Origin: Novosphingobium capsulatum NBRC 12533
Lineage (GTDB): Bacteria; Pseudomonadota; Alphaproteobacteria; Sphingomonadales; Sphingomonadaceae
DNA: 64,000 nucleotides
NCBI RefSeq assembly: GCF_001598375.1
Contig: NZ_BCYV01000008.1
Location: 186,001-250,000, forward strand
Direction: 5' to 3'
Below the pieces are notes generated by a model. The model did no database searches. It saw only the letters and a program-made list of their open reading frames with translations, and had not been told where the DNA came from. How positions within the stretch are numbered: position 1 is the stretch's first letter; the number at the start of each line of letters is the position of its first letter. The position numbers and the translations under genes are program-made. Of the stretch, positions 7,699 through 16,216 are shown piece after piece.

Positions 7699-10600
7699 AT
7701 GACAACGACCACACTGCGTGGCGTTCTTTTTGCGACGACTGGCATTGCCTGCATGGCAACCATGCCCGTTGCCGCACAGGCCAACACCGAACTTCGCCAA
7801 TTCGCCATTCCGGCGCAATCGGCCGAAACCGCCATCGGTATCCTGGGCCATCAGGCCAATGTGCAGATCATTGCCTCGCGCAAGGTCACCCGCGCGGTGC
7901 GCACCAACGAAGTGCGCGGCCGCCTTACCGTGTCCGACGCGCTTGAGCGCATGTTCGCCGGCACCGGCCTCGCCACCCGCCAGACCGGCCCCGCGACGTT
8001 TGCGGTAATCGCCCGCCCGCTGTCGAACCGCGCCCCGCTTGCCACGCAAACCGTTGCCCTGGCCAGCCAGGCCGCCGCGCCAGAACCAGCCGCAGCGCCC
8101 CGCCCGGCCCCAGAAGCACCCGCTGCGGCAGAGCCCGAGCCGCAGGCGATCATCGTCACCGGCCTGCGCGCCAGCCTCGACAGTGCGCGCGGCATCAAGC
8201 GCGCATCGTCAGGCATCGTCGATGCCATTTCCACCAAGGACATCGGCAAGCTGCCCGATGCCAATCTTGCCGAATCCCTGCAACGCATCACCGGCGTTTC
8301 GATCGACCGCTCCGGCGGCGAAGGCGCCTTCATCACGGTTCGCGGCTTTGGCCCGGAATTCAACACGGTTCTGGTCAATGGCCGCCAGGTGGCCACACCT
8401 ACCGACCCGAGCCAGGCCTCGGGTCGGGCCTTTTCGTTCGATACGCTGGCGTCGGAACTGGTTTCGGGCGTGGAAGTCTACAAGTCGTCTACCGCGCGCT
8501 ATCAATCGGGCGGTGTCGGTTCGACCGTGAACATCAAGACCGCGCGCCCTTTCGACTACAAGGGGCGCAAGTTTTCCGCGACAGTTGACGGCAATTATGA
8601 CGGCAACGCGCGCAAGGTCGCGCCCGACGCCTCGTTCCTGTTTGCCGACACCCTGGCCGATGGCAAGTTCGGCATCCTCGTTTCGGGCAGCTACCAGCAT
8701 CGCTTTACGCGGTTGGCGCAGGCGCAGACCGACGGCTGGCTGGTCAACCCGGCGGTGCCGGCGGCAGAGGTGAACGGCGGCAAAGGCACGATCAGCGCCA
8801 ACAATCCGCAGGGCAACATCTTCATCCCGCAGAACTACGACACCAAGGTTACGCGCGAAGACCGCGAACGCATTGGTGGCACGGTGGTGCTGCAATACCG
8901 GCCCAGCGATGCGGTAACTATCACTGCCGATGCGCTCTATACCAAGTTCACCAACAAGACCGAAACGCGCTCGTACGGTCACTGGTTCACCGCCTCGAAC
9001 CTGACCGACGTGGTGACCGATGCCAATGGCACCGCGACCGACCTGACCCAGGCCAGCGGCATTGCCACCGACTTCCACTACAAGAAGTTCGACAAGCGCA
9101 CGAACACCCGCGAATTCGGGCTCAACCTGGAATGGAAGGTCACGCCCAACCTTACGGCCTCGTTCGACGGCACCTATTCGCTGGCCAAGGAAGACCCCAA
9201 CGGCGGGCAGGAAGCCTATCTGGCGCTGCTTGGGTATCTGACCGGTTCATCGCGCTATCAGTCGGACGGTTCGGTGCTGCCCTGGCAGACCGAAACCCTG
9301 CCCACCTTTGCCAACCCCGCCAGCCCCTGCGGCAGCGCAGTGACCAATTCGGGCCAGCCGGGCAGCACCACCCCGGTGGGCGCTGGACAGCCGATGTGCC
9401 AGCACGTGATGCTGCTGCGCGGCTATGGCATCCGCGACAAGGTCACCCAGGGCCGCGCTGATTTCGCCTACAAGGGCGATGGCAGCGAAGGCCTGGTGAA
9501 TGCCAACTTCGGCCTCTATTATTCGCGTGACCGCAAGGATACGTCGCTCTATTCCAACGATGGCGGCACGGGCTGCACCACCTGCGGCTATAACGCGCCG
9601 GCTCCGGCCGGGGTGCCGATTACCACGTTCAACGCCGGCAGCGGTTTCCTGTCAGGCCTGAGCGGCGCCAACCGCCTGGCCACGCAGTGGCTGACGTTCG
9701 ATGGCCCCACGCTGTTCAACGCGATAACCGCGCAACAGCGCGTGACCAACCCGAACTTCACGTTTGCGCCGCCCCTGGTGAACGACACGATCGTGACCGA
9801 ACGCGTGCTGGGTGCCTATCTCGAAACCGAGTTCAAGGGCGATGTCGGCGGCCGGCCGCTGTCGATCGTGGCCGGCGTGCGGTTCGAGGATACCCAGACC
9901 AGCGTTAACGGCCTGGCCACCGCCTATACCGGCCTGGTCAAGCTGGCCAACGACCAGACCCAGTACGGTTCGGCCTCGTCGGGCACCACCCGCACGGTGG
10001 GCAAGGCGCACTACCTCGATGTGCTGCCCAACATCGCGTTGAAATGGCAGCTGACCGATGCGGTAACCTTGCGCTTCGCCGCGTCGCAGACGATCACCCG
10101 GCCGACGCTGGAACAGCTTTCGCCGGTGACGACCCTGGTCACGTTGCGGCCTGGCAACTTCGCCGCCAGCCGCGGCAATGCCGATCTCAAGCCGTTCAAA
10201 TCCAGCAACCTCGATTTCTCGGCCGAATACTATTACGCGCCAAGCAGCTACATCTCGATTGGTGCTTACCTCAAGAGCGTCAACAACTTCATCGTGTTGA
10301 ACCAGACCACCGGCACGGTGACCAACGCCAGCGGCGGCCCGCTGCTCGATCCGGCTACCGGCCTGCCGGCGCAGTTCACGGTGACCGCACCCGTCAACGG
10401 CCAGGATGCCACGGTCAAGGGTATCGAGGCGGCCTGGCAGCACACCCTGAGCGACAGCGGCTTCGGCTTCCAGCTCAACGGCACGCTGGTCGGCTCCAAT
10501 CGCAAGCTCGATACCCAGAACCTGGCCAACAAGTTCGCGCTTACCGGCCTGTCCAACTCGGCCAACGCGGTGCTGTTCTATGACAAGAATGGGATCGAGG

Positions 10601-10872
10601 CGCGCGTGGCATGGAACTGGCGCGATCGGTTCCTGCAATACCTCGCCCCGCCGCCGCTCAATGGCGCGGGCCAGGCGGTTACCCAGGTTCGCCCCTATTC
10701 GCAGATCGATGCCAGCGCCACCTATCACGTTACGCCAGAGTTTTCGGTCTTTGTCGAAGGCGCCAACCTGACCAATTCCCGCACGCTGAAATATGCCTAT
10801 TATACCAACCAGTTCCTCTATGCAGAGGATTCGGGCCGGCGCTTCAAGTTCGGGGCACGGGTCAACTTCTAA
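7699..10872 (+). CDS. STN-domain TonB-dependent receptor (FecA-like transducer)
   Basis: A 1057-residue outer-membrane receptor. It has a signal peptide (1-28), a secretin/TonB N-terminal STN domain (about 30-105, including FAIPAQSAETAIGIL and LTVSDALERMFAGTGL), an Ala/Pro linker, a TonB-box-like IIVTGL, a plug (DIGKLPDANLAESLQRITGV) and a long barrel ending in Phe. The STN domain is what signals to FecR, so with the two upstream genes this forms a complete FecI-FecR-FecA-type loop. The plug resembles carbohydrate or polymer receptors of Caulobacter and Xanthomonas rather than ferric citrate FecA. GGAGGG lies eight bases before the ATG. The halogenase follows after 107 bases. Confidence 0.95.
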   Translation: MTTTTLRGVLFATTGIACMATMPVAAQANTELRQFAIPAQSAETAIGILGHQANVQIIASRKVTRAVRTNEVRGRLTVSDALERMFAGTGLATRQTGPATFAVIARPLSNRAPLATQTVALASQAAAPEPAAAPRPAPEAPAAAEPEPQAIIVTGLRASLDSARGIKRASSGIVDAISTKDIGKLPDANLAESLQRITGVSIDRSGGEGAFITVRGFGPEFNTVLVNGRQVATPTDPSQASGRAFSFDTLASELVSGVEVYKSSTARYQSGGVGSTVNIKTARPFDYKGRKFSATVDGNYDGNARKVAPDASFLFADTLADGKFGILVSGSYQHRFTRLAQAQTDGWLVNPAVPAAEVNGGKGTISANNPQGNIFIPQNYDTKVTREDRERIGGTVVLQYRPSDAVTITADALYTKFTNKTETRSYGHWFTASNLTDVVTDANGTATDLTQASGIATDFHYKKFDKRTNTREFGLNLEWKVTPNLTASFDGTYSLAKEDPNGGQEAYLALLGYLTGSSRYQSDGSVLPWQTETLPTFANPASPCGSAVTNSGQPGSTTPVGAGQPMCQHVMLLRGYGIRDKVTQGRADFAYKGDGSEGLVNANFGLYYSRDRKDTSLYSNDGGTGCTTCGYNAPAPAGVPITTFNAGSGFLSGLSGANRLATQWLTFDGPTLFNAITAQQRVTNPNFTFAPPLVNDTIVTERVLGAYLETEFKGDVGGRPLSIVAGVRFEDTQTSVNGLATAYTGLVKLANDQTQYGSASSGTTRTVGKAHYLDVLPNIALKWQLTDAVTLRFAASQTITRPTLEQLSPVTTLVTLRPGNFAASRGNADLKPFKSSNLDFSAEYYYAPSSYISIGAYLKSVNNFIVLNQTTGTVTNASGGPLLDPATGLPAQFTVTAPVNGQDATVKGIEAAWQHTLSDSGFGFQLNGTLVGSNRKLDTQNLANKFALTGLSNSANAVLFYDKNGIEARVAWNWRDRFLQYLAPPPLNGAGQAVTQVRPYSQIDASATYHVTPEFSVFVEGANLTNSRTLKYAYYTNQFLYAEDSGRRFKFGARVNF

Positions 10873-10906
10873 GGCAAACCCGTGTAGCACCACGGAATGA
10901 ACAAAG

Positions 10907-10941
10907 GGGGCGCGCAACGGGAAACTGTCCGTGCGTGCCCC
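10907..10941 (+). terminator. Intercistronic hairpin between receptor and halogenase
   Basis: An almost perfect stem of about 13 pairs joins GGGGCGCGCAACGG (10907-10920) and CCGTGCGTGCCCC (10929-10941), with one bulged A, one G-T pair and an 8-nt loop. There is no T tract. It is likely a partial terminator or mRNA 3'-end stabiliser that sets a lower level of the distal genes. Confidence 0.5.
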
Positions 10942-10945
10942 TCCA

Positions 10946-10961
10946 GCCCGGGAAACCGGGC
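10946..10961 (+). promoter_or_regulatory. GAAA-tetraloop hairpin next to the halogenase ribosome site
   Basis: GCCCGG (10946-10951), GAAA, CCGGGC (10956-10961) form a 6-bp stem closed by a stable GNRA loop. It lies a few bases before the GGGAG ribosome-binding site of the halogenase and directly after the intercistronic hairpin. It could act as an RNA-processing barrier. Confidence 0.4.
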
Positions 10962-10979
10962 ACACACGACGGGAGATAC

Positions 10980-12536
10980 ATGGCAATGTCCGGCACGTCG
11001 CCCCGCGCGATCCGTTCGGTCTGCATCGTTGGCGGCGGATCGGCTGGCTGGCTCACCGCCGGGCTGATCGCCGCCCGCCACGGGCGCGATCTTGCGGTCA
11101 CGCTGGTCGAAAGCGTCTCGCGCGGCACGATCGGCGTGGGCGAAGGCACCTGGCCAACCATGCGCAACACCTTGCGCAAGATCGGCCTTGCCGAAACCGA
11201 TTTCATGCGCGCGTGCCATGCCTCGTTCAAGCAGGGCGCCAAGTTTGCCCGCTGGCGCACCGGGGCGGCCGATGATTTCTACTATCACCCGCTGGTCCTG
11301 CCCGAGGGGTTTCCCGATCTTGATCTGGCGCCCTATTGGAACAGCGCCGAACAGGGTAGCGGGAATGGCGGGCCTTCGTTTTCCGATGCCGTGTGTTTCC
11401 AGGAATACCTGTGCGAACAGGGCCTTGCGCCCAAGCTGATGACCTCGCCCGATTACGCCGGCATTGCCAACTATGCCTATCATCTCGATGCGGTGAAGCT
11501 GGGTGAACTGTTGGCGGCGCATTGCACCGGCAAGCTGGGCGTCAACCACATCGATGACGAGATCGTCGGCGTTTCGCGCCGCGACGATGGCGACATCGCT
11601 GCCGTCATCGGCCGCGACAGCGGCGCGATCGCGGCAGACCTGTTTGTCGATTGCACCGGCTTTTCCTCCCGCCTGCTCGGCGAAGCGCTGGACGTGCCGT
11701 TCATCGACCGGTCTGATGTCTTGTTCATCGATCGCGCCTTAGCCGTGCAACTGCCGGTAGAGGAAGACAGCCCGATCGCTTCGCACACCATCTCCACCGC
11801 GCAAAAGCATGGCTGGATCTGGGACATCGGCCTGCCCACCCGGCGCGGCATCGGCTATGTCTATTCCAGCCGCCACGCTGGCGCCGATCGCGCCGAGGAA
11901 GAACTCGCCGCCTATGTCGGCCCCGGTTTTGCCAAGCTGAACCCGCGCGAAATCCCGATCCGTTCAGGCCATCGCGCCCAGTTCTGGAAGAACAACGTGG
12001 TCGCGGTTGGCCTCGCTGCCGGTTTCCTCGAACCGCTGGAAGCATCAGCCCTGGTGCTGATCGAGCTATCGGCCGATTACATCGCCACCAGCATGCCCGC
12101 CACGCGCCAGGCGATGGACTTTGTCGCCCGCCGCTTCAACAGCATGACGCGCTATCGCTGGGACCGCATCATCGAGTTCCTCAAGCTGCACTATGTGCTG
12201 TCCGAACGCAGCGACACGGCATTCTGGCGCGACAACCGCGATCCCGCCACGATCCCGCAAGACCTGCAGGATCAGCTCGAACTCTGGCGCGACACGCCCC
12301 CTGGCGAGCACGACTTTGCCAGTGCGCACGAGATGTTTCCTGCTGCCAGCTATCAATACGTGCTCTATGGCATGGGTTTTCGCACCCGCCCCCGCGCCGG
12401 CCAACTGGCGCAGCGCGACATGGCCGACGATGCCTTTGCCCGCACCGCCGCGATGAAGCGCAAGCTTGGCCAGATGATGCCCACCAACCGCGCTCTGCTC
12501 GACAAGCTGGCGCAGCACCGCTTTCCGCCGCTCTGA
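10980..12536 (+). CDS. Flavin-dependent (tryptophan-type) halogenase
   Basis: A 518-residue enzyme of the FAD-dependent halogenase family. Residues 18-24 form the FAD-binding GGGSAGW. The lysine that carries the halogenating species in PrnA and RebH aligns with K84 (HASFKQGAKF). The EPLE tract with the catalytic Glu is kept (FLEPLEAS). The GWxWxIP signature appears as GWIWDIG, so the final Pro is changed, as in many members found beside TonB receptors rather than in antibiotic clusters. It would use FADH2, O2 and halide; the substrate is unknown. No flavin reductase is nearby. The ATG at 10980 has GGGAGA eight bases upstream; the frame extends further up but runs through two hairpins. Confidence 0.9.
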   Translation: MAMSGTSPRAIRSVCIVGGGSAGWLTAGLIAARHGRDLAVTLVESVSRGTIGVGEGTWPTMRNTLRKIGLAETDFMRACHASFKQGAKFARWRTGAADDFYYHPLVLPEGFPDLDLAPYWNSAEQGSGNGGPSFSDAVCFQEYLCEQGLAPKLMTSPDYAGIANYAYHLDAVKLGELLAAHCTGKLGVNHIDDEIVGVSRRDDGDIAAVIGRDSGAIAADLFVDCTGFSSRLLGEALDVPFIDRSDVLFIDRALAVQLPVEEDSPIASHTISTAQKHGWIWDIGLPTRRGIGYVYSSRHAGADRAEEELAAYVGPGFAKLNPREIPIRSGHRAQFWKNNVVAVGLAAGFLEPLEASALVLIELSADYIATSMPATRQAMDFVARRFNSMTRYRWDRIIEFLKLHYVLSERSDTAFWRDNRDPATIPQDLQDQLELWRDTPPGEHDFASAHEMFPAASYQYVLYGMGFRTRPRAGQLAQRDMADDAFARTAAMKRKLGQMMPTNRALLDKLAQHRFPPL

Positions 12537-12557
12537 GCCGTAACGAGACGAACCACG

Positions 12558-13274
12558 ATGAAGCTTGCGCAACTCACCCGCACCGACCACGCCGATCTTC
12601 GCATTGATCCCGCGCGCGCAGCGGCCAGCGCCGCCACCGTTCACCTCGTGCCGCTGGTGGCCGACGAAATCCGCACCGTGGCGCGCCAGTTCCCGGTGTT
12701 TCTGGCCAAGGACGGGGAAACCGGCGCGTTCTATCCTGCCGCGCTGATGGGGCTTGAGCCGCACGAAAACCTGTTCTGGAACGGCAGCACGATCGATGCC
12801 GATGTCCTGCCGCTCAACCTGCTGCGCCTGCCCTTCTTCGTGGGGGGCGAAGGGGCCGAGGCAGTGATCTGCATTGATACCGAAAGCCCCGCAATCGATC
12901 CGGCCGGCCCCTGCCCGATCGTCACCGCCGAGGGAAGCGAAAGCGACTATTTCCGCTCGGTCCAGGCGATCCTGGGCCGCCTGGTGCAGGGCCAGGAGCC
13001 CACGCGTCGGCTGGTTGATCTGATGCTCGAACACAAGGTCGTGCGCGAATTCAAGCTGGACCTGGCGTTTCACGACGGCAGTACCAGCCTGCTGACGGGC
13101 CTTTATGGCATAGACGAGGTTGCGCTCGGCCGCGCCCGAGATGGCATTGCCGATTTCGCCGATCTGATGATCATGGCCGCAATGTGCCTGTCGCAAGACC
13201 ATGTCGGCGCGCTGGTCCGGCGGCGCAATGCCCGCCTGGCCGCGCAGGCCGACTGGTTCACGCCCGGCGCCTGA
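12558..13274 (+). CDS. SapC-family protein
   Basis: A 238-residue soluble protein with no signal peptide or membrane span that matches the SapC family (named after a Campylobacter surface-layer locus protein). Family features visible are the early VPL strand, the FPVFLAKDGETGAFYP region and the DVLPLNLLRLPFF block. No catalytic motif is apparent. In Caulobacterales, Xanthomonadales and sphingomonads this family recurs beside TBDRs and flavin halogenases, and its role is not established. The gene starts 21 bases after the halogenase stop and ends 10 bases before the next start, so it belongs to the same transcript. Confidence 0.85.
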   Translation: MKLAQLTRTDHADLRIDPARAAASAATVHLVPLVADEIRTVARQFPVFLAKDGETGAFYPAALMGLEPHENLFWNGSTIDADVLPLNLLRLPFFVGGEGAEAVICIDTESPAIDPAGPCPIVTAEGSESDYFRSVQAILGRLVQGQEPTRRLVDLMLEHKVVREFKLDLAFHDGSTSLLTGLYGIDEVALGRARDGIADFADLMIMAAMCLSQDHVGALVRRRNARLAAQADWFTPGA

Positions 13275-13284
13275 AAGACCGCCG

Positions 13285-13935
13285 ATGCCGGTCCAGCCTC
13301 CGATCCGCCTGGGCCGCGAGGCTGTCCCGCTGTGGATCATCGACGATGCCTATCCCGCGCCGCAGGCACTCCATGCCGCAGCCGCCGCAGCCAGCCTGGC
13401 CGCCACCACGGACGACCTTTACCCCGGCGTGCGCGCGCCAGCGCCGGGCGCCTGGACAGACTGGCTCAATCGCGCAGTCCAGGCCTGGCCCGGCCTGGAA
13501 CAGGCGCGCGTGCTGCGCGCCGATTTCGCCATTGCCACGCGCGATCCGGCGGCGCTTGCCCCGGTGCAGCGCATCCCGCACTTTGACGATGCGGACGAGA
13601 CGATCATGGCCGTGGTGCACTATCTGTGCCATCCGCCCCATGGCGGCACCAGCTTCCACCGCCAGCGCGCCACCGGGTTCGAACGGGTAACCAAGGCACG
13701 CGCGCCGGCCTGGCGCCAGGCGCTGGCCGCCGATGCGGCAAGGCACGGCCTTCCGCCCGCGGCCTATCACACCAACGACACCGCCATGTTCGAACGGATC
13801 GGCGCTGCCGCGCTGCGGCACAATCGGCTGATCGTCTATCCTGCCAACTGCCTGCACTGTGGCGACGTGGCCGGATCATGGGCGGGCGGTGACCGCCTGA
13901 CGATCACTGCCCTGCTGCGGATCGATCCGGTTTAG
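13285..13935 (+). CDS. DUF6445-like protein, possible 2-oxoglutarate/Fe(II) oxygenase fold
   Basis: A 216-residue protein resembling the DUF6445 family that accompanies SapC and halogenase genes. I see a spacing like that of prolyl-hydroxylase-type 2OG-Fe(II) oxygenases: HFD (H99, D101), then GGTSFH near 120-125, a distal H191 in RLIVYPANCLHCGD, and R204 in GGDRLTITALLRI. This order (HxD, GG, distal His, Arg 10-13 later) suggests a jelly-roll iron site, but the assignment is my inference. The ATG at 13285 follows SapC by 10 bases; the longer frame overlaps SapC out of frame and is not needed. It is the last gene of the operon. Confidence 0.75.
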   Translation: MPVQPPIRLGREAVPLWIIDDAYPAPQALHAAAAAASLAATTDDLYPGVRAPAPGAWTDWLNRAVQAWPGLEQARVLRADFAIATRDPAALAPVQRIPHFDDADETIMAVVHYLCHPPHGGTSFHRQRATGFERVTKARAPAWRQALAADAARHGLPPAAYHTNDTAMFERIGAAALRHNRLIVYPANCLHCGDVAGSWAGGDRLTITALLRIDPV

Positions 13936-13943
13936 CCTTAGCC

Positions 13944-13964
13944 CTCTCGCCAGTCAGGCGAGAG
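13944..13964. terminator. Hairpin ending the halogenase operon, overlapping the chrA end
   Basis: CTCTCGCC (13944-13951), 5-nt loop, GGCGAGAG (13957-13964). It starts nine bases after the DUF6445 stop and includes the last codons of the convergent chrA-like gene, so it can serve both strands. No T tract. Confidence 0.5.
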
Positions 13965-15264
13965 AGAGCAGCCACCCGCCGAGCCCGGCGACCCCCAGGG
14001 TGGCGGCGACGTTCCATTTGCGGCTCAAAATCAGCCAGGCAGAAGCCGCCGCCAGCAAACCGGCCCGCACGTCAAAGCTGCTCAGAACCGGCACGTTCAG
14101 CGCCAAGGGCCCGATCCGCACGGGACGGAGCACCGCAAACAGCACCTGCAGCGCAAACCACGCGCTGAGGTTGGCGATCACCCCAACGATGGCCGAGGTG
14201 ATCAGTGCCAGCCCTCCCTTGAGCAGGCGCGCATGTTCGAGCCGCTCTATCCACGGCGCCAGGGCAAAGACCCACAGAAAGCATGGGGCAAAGGTGACCC
14301 AGGTGGTCAACCCCGCGCCCAGTATCCCGGCAAGCAGCGGCGTGAACGGGGCCGGCGCGCGAAACGCGGCGAGATAGCCGACGAACTGGGTAACCATGAT
14401 CAGTGGCCCCGGCGTAGTTTCCGCCAGGCCCAGCCCGTCGGCCATCTCGGCCGCGCTCAACCAGTGCTGCGCGCCAACGGCCTGCTGCGCCATGTAGGCC
14501 AGCACGGCGTAGGCACCACCAAAGGTCACGACGGCAAGCTTGGAAAAGAACAGGCCAATGCGCCACAGCACATGGTGCGGCCCCAACAGGGCGAGAACCG
14601 CGATCATCGGCGCTGCCCAGGCGGCGGCGCCGATGGCGATCGACCACAGGCTATGCGCCCAGGGACGCGGCGAATGGGGCAGCAACGGCGCTGCCGTTCC
14701 CAGTCCCAGCGAGGCGGGCCGATAGCGCGCCACCACCGCGCCCAGGCCGCCGCACCCGATCACGACAAGGGGAAACGGTGCGTTGAACAGGAACAGCGCC
14801 AGAAACGCCAGCGCGGCGACCGCCTTGCGAAACGGCGTGCCGAGCGCCCGCCCGGCGACACGGGCCAGCGCCTGCACCACGATGGCCAATACCGCCGCCT
14901 TGATCCCCAGGAACACGGCCGCAAACCACGCCAGTCCGGCGGCCGAGGCATAGAGGATAGACAGCGCCAGGATTACCAGCGCCCCGGGGATCACGAACAG
15001 CAAGCCGGCGGCCAGTCCGCCGCGAATGCCGTGCAGCTTCCACCCGATCCAGATCGCCAGTTGCTGCGCCTCGGGCCCGGGCAGCAGATGGCAGAAATTG
15101 AGCGCGTGCAGATACTGATGCTGGCTGATCCACTTGCGCTGCTCGACCAGTTCACGGTGCATTAGCGCGATCTGCCCGGCCGGGCCGCCAAAACTGAGGC
15201 AGCCGATCCGCGCCGCCACGCGCACCATTTCGTTGAATTGCGGAGTGGGAGACGTCTCGTTCAT
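13954..15264 (-). CDS. chrA: Chromate ion transporter, two-domain ChrA type
   Basis: A 436-residue inner-membrane protein with about ten to twelve spans and two CHR domains. The first carries LSFGGPAGQIALMHRELVE near residues 24-42, and the second has VTFGGAYAVLAYMAQ, then AETTPGPLIMVTQFVGY. It is the long-chain form that expels chromate, exchanging it with sulfate or driven by the proton gradient; some family members have other anions as substrate. The longer frame up to 15405 encodes a basic, Pro/Arg-rich leader and passes through the 18-bp hairpin at 15351-15400, so the ATG at 15264 before NETSPTPQFNEMV is chosen. Confidence 0.9.
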   Translation of the reverse strand: MNETSPTPQFNEMVRVAARIGCLSFGGPAGQIALMHRELVEQRKWISQHQYLHALNFCHLLPGPEAQQLAIWIGWKLHGIRGGLAAGLLFVIPGALVILALSILYASAAGLAWFAAVFLGIKAAVLAIVVQALARVAGRALGTPFRKAVAALAFLALFLFNAPFPLVVIGCGGLGAVVARYRPASLGLGTAAPLLPHSPRPWAHSLWSIAIGAAAWAAPMIAVLALLGPHHVLWRIGLFFSKLAVVTFGGAYAVLAYMAQQAVGAQHWLSAAEMADGLGLAETTPGPLIMVTQFVGYLAAFRAPAPFTPLLAGILGAGLTTWVTFAPCFLWVFALAPWIERLEHARLLKGGLALITSAIVGVIANLSAWFALQVLFAVLRPVRIGPLALNVPVLSSFDVRAGLLAAASAWLILSRKWNVAATLGVAGLGGWLLSLA

Positions 15265-15350
15265 GGCCCGGCCAACACCTTTTGCGCCCACGAAACCGCA
15301 GGCGAGCGAAAGGCAACGCTTGGGCTCGCGCCTGACCGGGAGGTCGCACG

Positions 15351-15400
15351 GCCCCGGTTGCCTTGGCCTAATCCATGGGTTCGGCCAAGGCAACCGGGGC
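15351..15400. terminator. 18-bp perfect inverted repeat between two minus-strand genes
   Basis: GCCCCGGTTGCCTTGGCC (15351-15368) is exactly complementary to GGCCAAGGCAACCGGGGC (15383-15400) around a 14-nt loop that itself contains CCATGG. It lies eight bases after the stop of the secreted orphan and 87 bases before the chrA start. No T tract follows on either strand. It is a likely transcription or processing end for the upstream gene. Confidence 0.6.
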
Positions 15401-15408
15401 TGCAAAGG

Positions 15409-16077
15409 TCAGGGCTTTTTCGGTGCCACCGCCTCACCAATCTCATGCGCCTTGCGGCCCACGATCGCGTCAGACTGGCGCGCTGCATCCAGGAACATCT
15501 CTTGCGATGCCACGGCATAGTTGCAGCCCACGAACAGACTGTCGCTGGGCGCGGAATGCGATGCTTCACCGCCAAAGGCCTTGGCCAGCATCGCCGCCAT
15601 GGCATTGCCGGTCGGTTCGAACGCGCCCAGCATCGGCCCGCTTTCGGGATCGATGAAATGGTAATACTGCTCGGTCGCCTTGATCGGCGCGCGCTCCAGG
15701 TGGTGTGCCGCGATAAACGCCTCGGCCTTTTTGCGCGGCCACAGCGTTACCACCCAGTTCTGCATGAAATAGACGCGGTCGACCGGCTCGCCCAGCAGCA
15801 TCGCCGGCTTAGCCAGGGTATAGCCATACAAGCCGAGCATGCCCTCGGTCTGCTTGTCATCCTTGATTTCGTGCATCCACGGCGGCGCATCGCCAGCCAG
15901 GAACAGCGCCCCGGCAAACGCCTCGAGCGCATCGCGCGATCGGCATGACAGCGCATCGCCCAAGGTTTGCGGGGTCAGCGGAACGTCGCCATCGGCAGTT
16001 TGGGCCTGCACCGGGACAGGCGCAAACCCGGCAAGCAGGAGAGACAACGCGGCGGCAAGATAAGGCATCCGTTTCAT
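15409..16077 (-). CDS. Secreted protein of unknown function
   Basis: A 222-residue protein with a clear signal peptide (KRMPYL start, Leu/Ala core, cleavage near VQAQ at residues 23-26). The mature part is about 196 residues with two cysteines (in LSCRSRD and VGCNYA), possibly a disulfide. I do not recognise a family. The mature sequence has a mixed alpha/beta look with an AMAAMLAKAFGG helix. The ATG at 16077 is chosen because the signal peptide begins there; the 24-residue extension is Arg-rich and implausible. It is divergent from the CobW-type GTPase and could share the Zur-like control region, which would hint at a metal-related extracytoplasmic role, but nothing in the protein proves that. 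Confidence 0.7.
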   Translation of the reverse strand: MKRMPYLAAALSLLLAGFAPVPVQAQTADGDVPLTPQTLGDALSCRSRDALEAFAGALFLAGDAPPWMHEIKDDKQTEGMLGLYGYTLAKPAMLLGEPVDRVYFMQNWVVTLWPRKKAEAFIAAHHLERAPIKATEQYYHFIDPESGPMLGAFEPTGNAMAAMLAKAFGGEASHSAPSDSLFVGCNYAVASQEMFLDAARQSDAIVGRKAHEIGEAVAPKKP

Positions 16078-16180
16078 CGGGTTAGTTTGGCGGCGGCGAC
16101 GGCGATAGGCAAGTGGGCACCGCCACCATTCACCGAGCCCTGGCCACAAACCACGCTTGCGTCCTTGCGAAATAACCTGA

Positions 16181-16197
16181 ATGATACATTATATCAT
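16181..16197. promoter_or_regulatory. Zur-like AT-rich operator
   Basis: ATGATACATTATATCAT: arms ATGATA and TATCAT around five bases, in an otherwise GC-rich gap, 19-36 bases before the preferred GTPase start. AT-rich dyads of this kind before COG0523 GTPases are typical of Zur control in proteobacteria. The upstream in-frame ATG at 16181 is part of this dyad and is therefore not the start. Confidence 0.45.
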
Positions 16198-16216
16198 GAT
16201 TCGCAGGACAGAAACG

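Noticed and set aside
9652..10986. Minus-strand frame of 444 codons inside the STN receptor
   Set aside because: Low-complexity Gly/Ala/Arg antisense translation; the plus-strand receptor is complete across it.
16181..16216. Earlier start of the COG0523 GTPase
   Set aside because: The ATG is part of the Zur-like dyad and has no ribosome site; the ATG at 16217 has one.
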